The notes under the pieces are model-generated. The model searched no databases. It worked only from the letters and a program-made list of their open reading frames with translations, and had not been told where the DNA came from. A stretch of 64,000 nucleotides of DNA from Ciona savignyi (lineage: Eukaryota > Chordata > Ascidiacea > Phlebobranchia > Cionidae). The position numbers and the translations under genes are program-made. The stretch spans positions 289,639 to 353,638 of the forward strand of contig CH002582.1 in NCBI GenBank assembly GCA_000149265.1, written 5' to 3'. Positions 44,101 to 55,281 of the stretch are shown one piece after another (the first letter of the stretch is position 1; each line of letters opens with the position of its first letter).

Positions 44101-45319
44101 GACTAAAACTTATACGGTACACACCTGTTTCACAGTTTCTTCCACTGTAACCAGGCAAACAGGAACAGCTGTAGTCCAGTGGTAATCTGTTGCACTTCCC
44201 TCCATTTTGGCAGGTTGTTGGTAGACATAGATCTGTTAGTTATGCATTGTTATTTAGTTTATGTCTTGATTTGAAATTTCCCAATAAAATTGTAATTTAA
44301 GACTTTTTATTTTTTTAAATCTTAATAATACCTAGCAGGTTCATGAGCAAAAAATGGTCTGTTATTTTCATAAAGCTAGATGACGAGCTTACAACACGTA
44401 CCTCTTTGGCAAATAAAATACTTCGTACGGGTGCATGTGTCATCCGTCCAACCACCTTTGATGTTTAATAAAGTAGTGATAGAGTCGTACGGAGTCAACG
44501 CTGCACATGCCCTTTCTGAAGCAAGATGATTCGGTTCAACACCAATCCAGTATTGGTAAGCATCAGTGGCACCTGCCGGAGGTAATCGTGTTCCATCCCA
44601 CCATTTCCACTCGGTTTCTCCTGAAAACAAAGGCATTAGCACTCAGTTAAAGTAACAAAATGGAAAGGCAATAGTCTTTCAGATCATTGTGGTAGTCTGG
44701 CTTCGCATCATTGTGTTAAATGGTAAGTTTTGTCAAAGCTGCAGGTGGGTAGATGGGGTAAAGAAAAAGCCCCATAAAACTACGACAGATAAAGCCAGCC
44801 GGCCAGGTAATTAACTTTTTTTATATCGTTAAAGGCTGCTGTTTAAATTACAACTAATAATAACATGGCACAATTTGATTTATATTCATATAAAAAGAAT
44901 GTGCACAGCTTTAAATTAGTCTTATAGTAAGAAAAGAAATTGCAAAGATCAACTCGTGTTTACCTGATGCTCGCGAACCACCGATCCAGTAACCGACCAA
45001 CCATGGATCTCCCCACGCCTTCCAAATAATCGATGAATCCAAGTTCGGTTTAATTGCATTCTGCAACTGACTGTCTCTGATAATAACCAAATCACCGAGT
45101 AATGATTGGCAGTGTGTTCGAGCTGCATCAAATGTTTTCCTCGATGTGACGAAGGTTAACTGACTTCCATTGTAGACAATACCTTAAACAATTAAATGCA
45201 TAATGTGAATAGTAAACACAAATTTATTTGATTTTTTTACATCACTTACTTTGGCTCTTAGCTTGTTGGAAAATGCACAAAATAAATACTACGATTGCTA
45301 TAATAGGCTGACCTCCCAT
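41158..45319 (-). CDS. C-type lectin/EGF receptor, copy E (intact ectodomain, tail truncated before the ITIM)
   Basis: Minus-strand exons: 45319-45250 (signal peptide MGGQPIIAIVVFILCIFQQA), 45182-44964 and 44620-44402 (CTLD 1), 44232-44125, 43627-43520, 43329-43222 and 43036-42929 (four EGFs), 42622-42251 (CTLD 2), 42186-42055 (EGF), 41835-41745 (transmembrane), 41516-41446 and 41210-41158 (tail). Every splice site is canonical and every phase agrees, giving about 543 residues. CTLD 1 keeps EPN (WIGVEPN); CTLD 2 has the closing cysteines (NCSTMLGYACERRG). The last exon reads EIQSPSAV then stops at 41187-41185 because GTAATATAC became GTATAATAC; the downstream YENL-encoding DNA survives out of use. 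This would be a type I membrane lectin without inhibitory signalling, or a decoy. It is the only copy here with a complete ectodomain. Confidence 0.85.
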
Positions 45320-45735
45320 TTTCAAAATCTTCTGCATTTAATTCCCTGCACTGCCTAGCAAAGCTATTCGACTTCCATGATATTTTAAGCCCATGTTGTT
45401 TCCTGAGTTAATAATAGCATTAGAACTGCATGACTGTATGCCTTTATGTGATGTACACTAACCCACAATTTCCGGCTACAAACACTAATACAACCAAGGA
45501 ATGCTGCAAATAAAATACTGGATTGTTTTTTTACGGCGCATGTCTTCGAACACACGACCTCCAGAAGAAAATGCTATGTTTGTTATTTGTATACGAATCT
45601 ACTGCGCTCACCGGTCGGTTGTTTGTATATTAGCCTCTCTGTGACAATTTGTCGAACACTTTATAAAAAGGCTCAGAAGTTCAAACTTTTTTAAAGTGTT
45701 ATGTGTTTAATCACCTGTGACGAGTTTGTGACGTA
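45320..45735 (-). promoter_or_regulatory. 5' flank of lectin copy E
   Basis: It aligns in inverse orientation with the flanks of A-C. CCACAATTTCCGG at 45463-45475 is the inverse of the ETS/RUNX-like core, and AATGCAG shortly before the ATG keeps the acceptor-like site. Confidence 0.45.
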
Positions 45736-45992
45736 ATTTGATTTGAGACGTAAGAATTCAGCAAAATGGCGGCGTCGGACTGTAGACTCAAAGCTGCCGG
45801 TTTCAAAACCAACCGTTAGATAGCCAACCGCGTTCTGAGCCGAAGTACTTGACGGACGTTGCTCAAAAAAAAGGAATAAAATACCTAGGGAAATACCCTA
45901 AAATTTATGTTTTTTTCCTAAATCATGATTGTGACAGGCATGCCATATCGCCCCGACACTCTAACAAGGAGTCGTCAAGTTGGATTAAATGT

Positions 45993-46265
45993 TTACAAAT
46001 TGTTAGAAAACATGACCCAGATATGTAAAAACGGAAATTTATATACTAAACCTTCATTCTTCGCTCTTCGAAATTCCAACGGCGAATCTTGAACTTTTCC
46101 TGCAAGATTTTGGTGGCAACTTTTTTCTCTTGATACTATCGGTTTCCGTCGAGGTCTTGGTGTAATCGGAGGATTTCGCTCAACAAAAGAACGCTTGTTG
46201 TCAGACCGAAAAGATGCTTCGGGCGGTTTCTTCTTAAAATCAAGCTTGGGTCGCACACTGTTCAT
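45993..46265 (-). other. 90-residue basic open frame, unrecognised
   Basis: It starts MNSVRPKLDFKKKPPEASF, is rich in K, R and P (ITPRPRRKPIVSREK) and later reads VQDSPLEFRRAKNEGL. A shorter relative lies at 26850-26995. In a second frame SIKRKKLPPK is shared by both, so the two have drifted by frameshifts. It could be part of a mobile element carried with the lectin duplication. Confidence 0.3.
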
Positions 46266-47159
46266 TTCGAAAAAGTTGCGTGTTCAAATCACGTCGGGCT
46301 CAACAATATAGCCTAGCACCCCCGCTTTCTTGATTATCTTGGTCGCGCGTTGCGGTTGTTTGGCTGCTGCTGGTTGCTTGGCCAAAAGTTCACCTTAGTC
46401 TGTTTTCTCATTGCAATGGTGGGTGACTGACACTGATTTCTGATAATGTCTACATTCATGGATCGCATTGTAACTTCTTATTTTTATTCGGCATTTGTTC
46501 GGCATTATTTGTTTGTTTTTTATAAAATCACGACAAAATATACCAAATAAACTAGAGAGTGTCAACCACGTGTTTAACCACCACTATTTGTAAAACACCT
46601 GTTGTATGCCATATATTCCTGCTACAGGGTCCCTTGTAACCACAACTTGTATTTTATACATTGAATATATAGTTTGTTTCTGCAAGCTTAAACGCATGGG
46701 TCCCATAGTTATCAAACCAAATTTCTTTTTCATGTAAAGGTAAAAAAATAAACGTCTTAAATTTACGAATATTTCACCACAAATGTTTTAAATTAAAGCT
46801 TCCTTGTTAGCGCTGTATTTAAATGAAGCTAAATTCCCAAAACAGCCCGATTTAGTTTTTCGTGGTTTCAGGGAATTACTGGGTTTAGTAGATAAGTTTC
46901 TACTGGGTTTATTACGTAAGTTTCTGTTTTTACATATGTGGGTTATGTTATCTAACAATTCTTAATGTTTTAATCTGATTTGTCGATCTCCTTGTCTGAT
47001 TTGTCAATCTCCTTGTTGGAGATGTCAGTACGATATGGCATACCTGTTACAATCATAATTCAGGAACATATCTTCGTTTTTAAAGGAATGACCCTAATAA
47101 ATGTTTTCTTTCTTTTAATTGGAACAGAGTGTTTAATGGTCTAACATTTTACCAAATCT

Positions 47160-47280
47160 GATTTAAATTGGAGCTGCCGTTCAAGCAATATGCGCAAAAA
47201 AGCTAATTTTTTAGAAAAAATACCACTTTGGTTTTTAACGTCTCAGGGGAATTCCCCTGGATTTATTATCCAAAATTTTC
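47160..47280 (+). repeat. copy of the lectin 3' flank in + orientation
   Basis: CAAAAAAGCTAATTTTTTAG and GGTTTTTAACGTCTCAGGGG match 23040-23120 and 33960-34030. The flank block has thus spread apart from a lectin gene. Confidence 0.55.
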
Positions 47281-47689
47281 ACCCGATCCGCCAATTTTTC
47301 ATCGCTTGTAGCCGCATAAAAATGGGACAGATCGTCGCTTGTAGCGGGACTGTCATATGCGATTTATCTGCTGGCAGATGGCAAATCCCGATTGAAGCGG
47401 CAGATCCTATGCTTGCTGTATCTGCTGGGATTACGCCCTCCAGCGTATGAACGCAACGAAGCGTTTCACGATTTACTGTTGTTTTCAGGTTTTGGTAACT
47501 GGGTTCTAGTTAGACTTAAAATTCTCTGTGATGACGATTTGTGTATAACATTGTGGCAGGGATAGGTGACTTGTGCAGACTTAATACAGATAGTAGCAGG
47601 TAGCACTGAGCAGTCTTATGTCAACAAAGCTTACAGTAGAAGTACCGGTATGTAGTAGGAAGGCTAGGCGACATAGTGGGTGTTGGTTG

Positions 47690-48836
47690 CCCGGGCCCTG
47701 GGTGGCGGTTGCCTGGGTGGTGGTTGTTGCCCTGGTGGTGGTTGCTTGTGGTGGTTGCTTGGGGTGGTTGCTTGGGTGGTGGTTGCCCGGGTGGTGGTTG
47801 CCCGGGTGGTGGTTGCCCGGATGGTAGTTGCCCTGGTGGTGGGGTGATTGTTGCTTGGGGGTGGTTGTTGCCTGAGTGGTGGTTGCCTGGGTGGTGGTTG
47901 CCCTGGTGGTGGTTGCCCTGGTGGTGGTTGCCTGGGTGGTGGTTGCCCGGATGGTAGTTGCCCTGGTGGTGGGGTGATTGTTGCTTGGGGTGGTTGTTGT
48001 CTGGGTGGTTGTTGCCTGGGTGGTGGTTACCTGGGTGGTGGTTGCCCGAGTGGTGGTTGCACGACTGGGTTTGCCCCAGTGGTGGTCAACCAGGTGGTGT
48101 TTGCCCGGGTGATTGTTGCTTGGGGTGGTTGTTGCCTGGGTGGTGGTTGCCTGGGTGGTGGTTGCCCGAGTGGTGGTTGCACGACTGGGTTTGCCCCAGT
48201 GGTGGTCAACCAGGTGGTGTTTGCCCGGGTGGTGGTTGCCCAGGTGGTGGGGTGATGGTTGCTTCGGGTGGTTGTTGCCTGGGTGGTGGTGGTTGCCTGG
48301 ATGGTGGTTGCCTGGGTGGTGGTTGCTTCGGTGGTGGTTGCCTGGGTGGTGGTTGCCCGGGTGGTGGTTGCCCGGGTGGTGGCTGCCCTGGTGGTGGGGT
48401 GATGGTTGCTTGGGTGGTTGTTGCATAAGTGGTGGGGTGATGGTTGCTTGGGTGGTTGTTGCCCTGGTGAGTGGGGTGATGGTTGCTTGGGTGGTTGTTG
48501 TCTGGGTGGTGGTTGCTTGGGTGGTTGCTTGGGGTGGTTGTTGCCTGGGTGGTGGTTGCTTGGGGATGGTTGTTGCCTGGGTGGTGGTTGCCCGGGTGGT
48601 GGGGTGATGGTTGCTTGGGGTGGTTGTTGTCTGGGTGGTGGTTGCATGGGTGGTGGTTGCCTAGGTGGTGGTTGCTTGGGGTGGTTGTTGCCTTGGTGGT
48701 GGTTGCTTGGGGTGGTTGTTGCCTGGGTGGTGGTTGCTTGGAGTGGTGGTTACTTGGGTGGTGGTTGCTTGGAGTGGTTGCCCGGGTGGTGGTTGATAGG
48801 GGTAGTGTTTGCCTGAGCGGTGATTGCACAGGGTGG
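47690..48836. repeat. 15-bp minisatellite (GGTGGTTGCCTGGGT)
   Basis: About 75 units of GGTGGTTGCCYGGGT with variants such as GGTGGTTGCTTGGGG. A larger segment with GGTTTGCCCCAGTGGTGGTC occurs twice (48062-48110 and 48175-48225), showing higher-order duplication. The array is G-rich on + and open in all frames on both strands; on - it would encode runs such as TTTQATTTRATTT. The frames end outside in unrelated sequence, so I do not call a gene. Confidence 0.9.
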
Positions 48837-49205
48837 TAGGATAAAATGTTTAAGTTGTTTTAAGGAGCGCTATCATACGGGCTATCGTCAGTATCTGGGT
48901 GGGGGGCTGTACGCTGTATTTGTGGTATTAATTGGGGTTCACGCCATATGCTATGTATTATTGTGACAGCGGGGTATTATAGTTTAATTGTCACTCAGGT
49001 TGTTGATTTCTTAATAATATATATTTAAAAAGTACTTGTATTAGCTAAAATCCTCAAATAAAGCATGCCTAATAAAATCCATTACAGATGTGTATTATTT
49101 GGTTAATATTTCAGCTTAATTAAATGATCGTTGCATATTGGGTATTTATGTAAGTTCTGTTTTATATACGGTATCGGTACTTTAAAACTTATACAAAGAT
49201 GGGAT

Positions 49206-51990
49206 CACCCGATTCGTTACGGATTAGCCCATAGTATGGGACATGGTTTGGTATGATTAGCGCATAGTATGCAGCCATGGTCGTATTTTCATACCACATG
49301 GTACGGCGATTAAGCATATTATGGTTGATCGCCATATTTTGTAAAATCATCGCAATGGTTACGCATGACTTATTTTCAGATTAAACAGTGTGTGGTAGCG
49401 TACGTTGGTGTTGGTGTAGCCTGAAAAGCTTCGGAGGATTAGTTAGAATTCCATTTTAGCATGTTTAATTGGGCAGTTACCGTTATTTTAGTGTGGTACA
49501 TATTAAACTACCAAAACTACAGGTATTAGTAAAATGTTAAGCGACCGGTTAAGGTTGCCGGCTAATACTGTGGCCGAAGATGTCTGTGACAACATCGTGG
49601 AAGTCGTTTGCTGCTACTAGGTAAGATTGTGTGCTGACATTATAGCATCACTAGGCTAGTTTTGTGTAGACACTAAACTGAGTGTTGTACGGCAATATTG
49701 GGTAAGGTTGTAGGGCAATACTGGGTGAGGTGTGAGGTTGCGCGTCAATACTGGGTAAGGTTGTACGGCAACACTAGGTAATGTTATGTGGCAATACTAA
49801 GTGAGGTTGTATCGTAATACTGTCTGATGTCTTCCGGCAATACTGGGAAAGATTGTGTGCCAATAGTGGGTAAGGTTGTGCGGCAATACTGGGTGATGTT
49901 TTATGGCAATACTGGGTGATAATTTATGGCAATACTGGTTGAGGTTGCACGGCAATACCGGGTAATGTTGCACGGCAATACTGGGTGATGTTGCACGGCA
50001 ATACTGGGTGATGTTGTACGGCAATACTTGGTGATGGTATACGGCAATACTGGCTGAGGTTGTACGGTAATACTGGGTAAGGTTGCATGGCAATACTGGG
50101 TGATGTTGCACCATACGGCAATAGTGGGTAAAGTTGTGCGGCAATACTGGGTGAGATTGTCCGGCAATACTGGGTGAGTTTGTATGGCAATACTGGGTGA
50201 GGTTGCATGTCAATACCGGATGAGGTTGTGTGTCGATACTGGGTGTGGTTGTACAGCAATACTGGGTGAGGTTGTACGGCAATACTGGGTGAGGTTGTAC
50301 TGCAATACTGGGTGAGGTTGTACGGCAATACTAGGTGAGGTTGTGCGCTAATACTGGGCGATGTTGTACTGCAATACTGGGTGAGGTTGTATGGCAATAC
50401 TGGGTAAGCTTGTTAGGCAATACTAGGTGAGGTTGTACGGCAATACTGGGTGAGGTTGTGCGGCAATACTGGGTGAGGTTGTGCAGCAATACTGGGTGAG
50501 GTTTTGCGGCAATACTGGGTGAGGTGTGAGGTTGTGCGGCAATACTGTGTGAGGTTGTATGACAATACTGGGTAAGCTTGTATGGCAATACTGGGTGAGG
50601 CTGTACAGCAATACAGGGTCAGGTTGTGCGGCAATACCGTGTGAGGTTGTGTAGCCATACTGGGTGAGGTTGTGTAGCAATACTGGGTGAGGTTGTACGG
50701 CAATACTTGATGAGGTTTTGCGGCAATACTGGATGAGGTTGTGCAGCAATACTAGGTGAGGTTGTGCAGCAATACTGGGTGAGGTTGTGTAGCAATACTG
50801 GGTGAGGTTGTGCAGCAATACTGGGTGAGGTTGTGCGGCAATACTGGGTGAGGTTGTACAGCAATACTGGGTGAGGTTGTATGGCAATACTGGGTGAGGT
50901 TGTGTAGCAATACTGGGTAAGGTTGTACGGCAATACTGGGTGATGTTGTACGGCAATACTGGGTGATTTTGTACGGAAATACTGGGTGATGTTGTTCGGC
51001 AATACTGGGTGAGGTTACGGCAACACTGGTTGAGGTTGTGTAGCAATACTGGGTGAGGTTGTGCAGCAATACTGGGTGAGGTTGTGCAGCAATACTGGGT
51101 GAGGTTGTGCAGCAATACTGGGTGAGGTTGTGCAGCAATACTGGGTGAGGTTGTACGGCAATACTGCGTAAGGTTGTACGGCAATACTGGGTGAGGTTGT
51201 ACATCAATACTGGGTGAGGTTGTGTAGCAATACTGGATGAGGTTGTGCGGCAATACTGGGTGAGGTTGTGTAGCAATACTGGGTGAGGTTGTGTAGCAAT
51301 ACTAAGTGAGGTTGTGCAGCAATACTGGGTGAGGTTGTGCGGCAATACTGGGTGATGTTGTACGGCAATACTGGGTGATGTTGTACGGAAATACTGGGTG
51401 ATGTTGTATGGCAATACCTGGGTGAGGTTGTACGGCAACACTGGGTGAGGTTGTACGGCAACACTGGGTGAGGTTGTGTAGCAATACTGGGTGAGGTGGT
51501 GCAGCAATACTAAGTGAGGTTGTGCAGCAATACTAGGTGAGGTTGTGCGGCAATACTGGGTGATGTTGGACGGCAATACTGGGTGAGGTTGTACGGCAAT
51601 ACTGGGTGATGTTGGACGGCAATACTGGGTGAGGTTGTATGGAAATACTGGGTGAAGTTGTATGGCAATACTGGGTGAGGTTGTGTAGCAATACTGGGTT
51701 AGGTTACGGCAATACTGGGTAAGGTTGTGTAGCAATACTGGGTGATGTTGTACGGCAATACTGGGTGATGTTGTACGGCAGTACTGGTTGAGGTTGTACG
51801 GCAATACTGGGTGATGTTGGACGGCAATACTGGGTGAGGTTGTATGGAAATACTGGGTGAAGTTGTATGGCAATACTGGGTGAGGTTTTGCGGCAATACT
51901 GGGTGAGGTTGTGCGGCAATACTGGGTGAGGTTACGGCAACACTGGGTGAGGTTGTGTAGCAATACTACTAAGTGATGTTCTGTGTCAAT
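49206..51990 (-). repeat. left arm of a giant palindrome, mostly 23-bp minisatellite
   Basis: 49206-49690 is unique sequence starting CACCCGATTCGTTACGG. 49690-51975 is about 100 units of TGAGGTTGTACGGCAATACTGGG (23 bp), read here in two parts: TGAGGTTGTACG and GCAATACTGGG. The unit has no stop in any minus-strand frame, so long repeat-only frames run across it (residues such as LPYNLTQYCRTTSPSIA). Confidence 0.9.
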
Positions 51991-52321
51991 TCTGGTAAAG
52001 GTTTTGTACAAATGATGGTTTGTTTTTATGGGGTCATTTGACAGAGGAAGCTTAGTACACAGTCAAGGATATTCATACTTTTTTTATCATAGGGGTAATT
52101 AAAAGATGACTTCCCGGCCCCAGTTTGGTTAGTGAATGTATTTGCAATTTGTTGTATATAAATCAAGAAAGTTTAACTGTTTTAGTTTAACCCATTAGTC
52201 CACTGGGTTAAGGTGACGTCTGCTAAGTCCCCTGACCAAGGACAACAGTGCATAATAATACCCAGGCTCGAGATCTTACTGTTGTAGAAGAATATGTTCT
52301 TGCTTAAGTTTACTTAACATA

Positions 52322-52728
52322 ATCTTCTTACAGGTACAAGTACAACTAAGCAGCTTAAGAGACAAAATCTTAAAAAGAAGGGTCCAAGAAAAAGAAGGTC
52401 TTTAATCAAAAATACTTTATGTTAAATGTATTAAATTGTGTAACCATTCGTACCACTCCAATTTTTACTCCTAATTAATAAAGTATAGCAGTAGGATTTC
52501 AAATCTAAATAAATGTAAATTCTAATTATATAACTTGTTTGTATAAAAACATGTGTATAACCATACGATTACAATATTTAAAAATTGTGTTGCTGTTTTT
52601 TAGCGAAGGCGAACTATGTATCACATTCACCCATGCTGTATTTCCAATGTGATGGAATTCGGATCAGAGGTTTGGAGGGTTGCCGGAAGGTGTATCTCAT
52701 CCTAACAAAAGGTGGTTGAAATTAATGT
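52322..52728 (+). other. possible exon pair in the palindrome loop
   Basis: A lysine-rich segment at about 52335-52396 (KQLKRQNLKKKGPRKR) is preceded by CTTCTTACAG and followed by GTCTTT. A second segment starts after CTGTTTTTTAG at 52605; joined in phase it gives SEGELCITFTHAVFPM and a stop. Splice signals fit, but the peptide is short and unrecognised. Confidence 0.25.
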
Positions 52729-53198
52729 GAAATTATTTACTCACTAGAATAGATCCTTGAAAGTAAAACCGATGTTTTATTATGTTTACACCATAATAGA
52801 TTTGACTGCTTGTTTGTGGACATGAGGTGTCTTACTGTGCACCATATCAAATCTTGTTTTACCATATTGCTATTCACTTCGAATTTTTTTAAATGGTAGG
52901 TAATCCATAATTATATATTGAGAAATATTTTATTTTTCTACAGAAATGGCAACCCTAGCACATCGACCGTTGAAGTGGGCACCGAGGAAGAATCTACATT
53001 CCTCTTTGAAAATTGAGAATCTAATAAATTGATAGATTTATCATACACTTGGTCTGTTGAATTTACCTTGTCCGAATCATAGGCGACAACTGTGGTTCCT
53101 AAATTCGTTAAAATCCTTAGATAAGTGGGATTTGTTTCTTGTTTGTATCGTAGCGTGCGGAGAAACCCACTTAGAACAGGATGTTCTATTATCGATAT

Positions 53199-53298
53199 NN
53201 NNNNNNNNNNNNNNNNNNNNNNNNNNNNNNNNNNNNNNNNNNNNNNNNNNNNNNNNNNNNNNNNNNNNNNNNNNNNNNNNNNNNNNNNNNNNNNNNNN
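53199..53298. other. assembly gap (100 N, length probably nominal)
   Basis: Exactly 100 N, the usual placeholder for a gap of unknown size, inside the palindrome loop. A transposase gene or other content could be missing here. Confidence 0.95.
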
Positions 53299-53317
53299 TC
53301 ACATCAGGAAAGGATTT

Positions 53318-53585
53318 CATGCTATAACCCATTAAATGGGAAAACACGGGAAAGTTATCGCACGGGCAATCGTCAGATTCATAGCGAATACACAAGGGTG
53401 CGTAATCACACGGCAAATCGTTTTAGTAGATTACTTCGTCTAGTCGGTATAGGATAGGATATTCATATTTATCCCCGTGAATTGGAAAACTAAGGGGTTT
53501 AGCACACGGGCAATCGTGAGATCACCTTGGGCCCACCGGCGGGTTACCGGAGCTATCGCTCTGTATTGTATTTAATGTAGTCACT
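53318..53585 (-). repeat. two truncated SINE-1 copies
   Basis: Tail segments at 53318-53385 and 53446-53585 carry the inverse of GCCCGTGTGCTAAACCCCTTA and CCGGTAACCC. Neither has a tRNA-like head. Confidence 0.6.
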
Positions 53586-53869
53586 GGTACCATTTCAACA
53601 CATGTATGAGTTTGTATCTTACTTGGACTGCACTTAACTTGACTATAACGCGACATTATGTAAAATAAAACCAAAACGTATCATCAACCTGTGGTAGCGC
53701 GCCAACCGCCGGTTAATTTTCCCACCAAGTTGAAAAGAAACTGCAGTTTTACAAATTGTTGTCCCAATATTAAAAGCAACAAATGTATGACCTTGCTATC
53801 TTACATTGAATGAACTCCAATTGACTGCAAAGCAATATCTTGTCAGATAAAAGTATTGAAGGTTACCAT

Positions 53870-55040
53870 CAACCTGTGTTCGCACGCAAAATTTGCTGGA
53901 TGTTATATCGACAAAAATAAAAAGAAACTGCTGTTTCCCGAATTCTTGGCCGATAATTAAAAGTAACATGTGCATGAGTTAGTTTTCGAAGAAATAAACG
54001 ATTTACATCGAAAATCGCATGCTCGTAAGGCAAAACCTTATAGCCATCAATTGGGTTACATAAAAGAGCTTGACCAATCATCTTTTTAGTATTTCTTAAC
54101 GTATCGAAATGAAACAAACTGTACTGCGTTCACAAGGCAAATACACATTGTTTGGTATAAAACATATCCACATTGGTTAAGATATAAAAGATTTACATCG
54201 AAAATCTCATGCTCGTAAGGCAAAACCTTACAGCCGTCAATCGGGTTACATGAAATAGCTTGACCAATCATATTTTTAGTATTTCTTAACGTATTAAAAT
54301 GAAACAAACTTTGTTGCATTCACAAGGCAAATCCACATTGATTGGTATATAAAATGTCCCCATTGCTCAACAAATAAACGATTTACATCGAAAATTGCAT
54401 GTTCGCATAGCTGTCAATCAGATTTAATATTAATAGCTTGACCCAATCTGTTTTTGTATTTCTTAACGTATCAAAATAAAACAAACTGTGTTGCATTTAG
54501 AAGGCAAATACGCATTGATTGGTATAAAATATATCCACATTGGTCAAGAAATGAACGATTTACATCGAAAATCTCATGCTCGTAAGGCAAAACCTTATAG
54601 CCGTCAACCGGGTTACATGAAAGAGCTTGACCAATCATCTTTTTAGTATTTCTTAACGTATTAAAATGAAACAAACTTTGTAGCATTCACAAGGCAAATA
54701 CACATTGATTGGTATATAATATGTCCCCATTGCTTAATAAATAAACGATTTACATCGAAAATTGCATGTTCGCATAGCTGTCAATCAGATTTCATATGAA
54801 AAGCTGGACCCCGCACTGTATTTGTATTTCTTAACGTATCAAAATAAAACAAACTGTGTTGCATTCAGAAGGCAAATACACACCGATTGGTATAAAATAT
54901 ATCCACGTTGCTCAAGAAATGACCGATTTACATCGAATATTTCATGTTCGCATAGTTATTAATCAGGTTTCATATATATAAATGACTTGACCAAGTCTGT
55001 TTTTGTACTTTTTAACGTAATGAAATAATACGAACGTGAC
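53870..55040. repeat. satellite array, units of about 177-191 bp, six copies
   Basis: CGATTTACATCGAAAAT recurs near 53999, 54190, 54380, 54557, 54747 and 54924. The spacing alternates between about 190 and 177, so a two-unit higher-order repeat is likely. Each unit also has TTTCTTAACGTAT and AAAACAAACTGTGTTGCATT. It sits at the centre of the palindrome loop. Confidence 0.8.
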
Positions 55041-55281
55041 TGAATGATTAGTTAACCAATACGGATTACAGAAATTTACCGTGGTTCTAAGGACGCTGTC
55101 TTAACGGCATACCATTCGACCAAATACTAGGACTTGATACGTTGCACTTGAAAAAAGTAAAATATGGACTAAAACAGGCATAAAACGTTTTAATGTTGTC
55201 TTACAGGATATCACTATGCAGTCAGTTATAGTGTATTGCAAGTTTAATATCTAACTCGTACATATGCTGTGAGCTCGTCAT

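Noticed and set aside
47581..48829. Long open frames with pentapeptide runs (TTTQA, HHPGN) on both strands
   Set aside because: All follow from a 15-bp unit without stops; frames on both strands overlap, and no signal peptide, splice site or unique domain is attached. A mucin-like exon cannot be excluded but is not supported.
49690..51975. CRISPR-like array
   Set aside because: The repeats are directly adjacent with no unique spacers, and the genome is eukaryotic.
50752..52011. 419-codon minus-strand open frame
   Set aside because: Same 23-bp repeat in the left arm of the palindrome; no independent coding evidence.
53869..54686. Repeated frames of 70-80 codons with similar peptides
   Set aside because: They are one frame of the ~180-bp satellite and differ by frameshifts between units.
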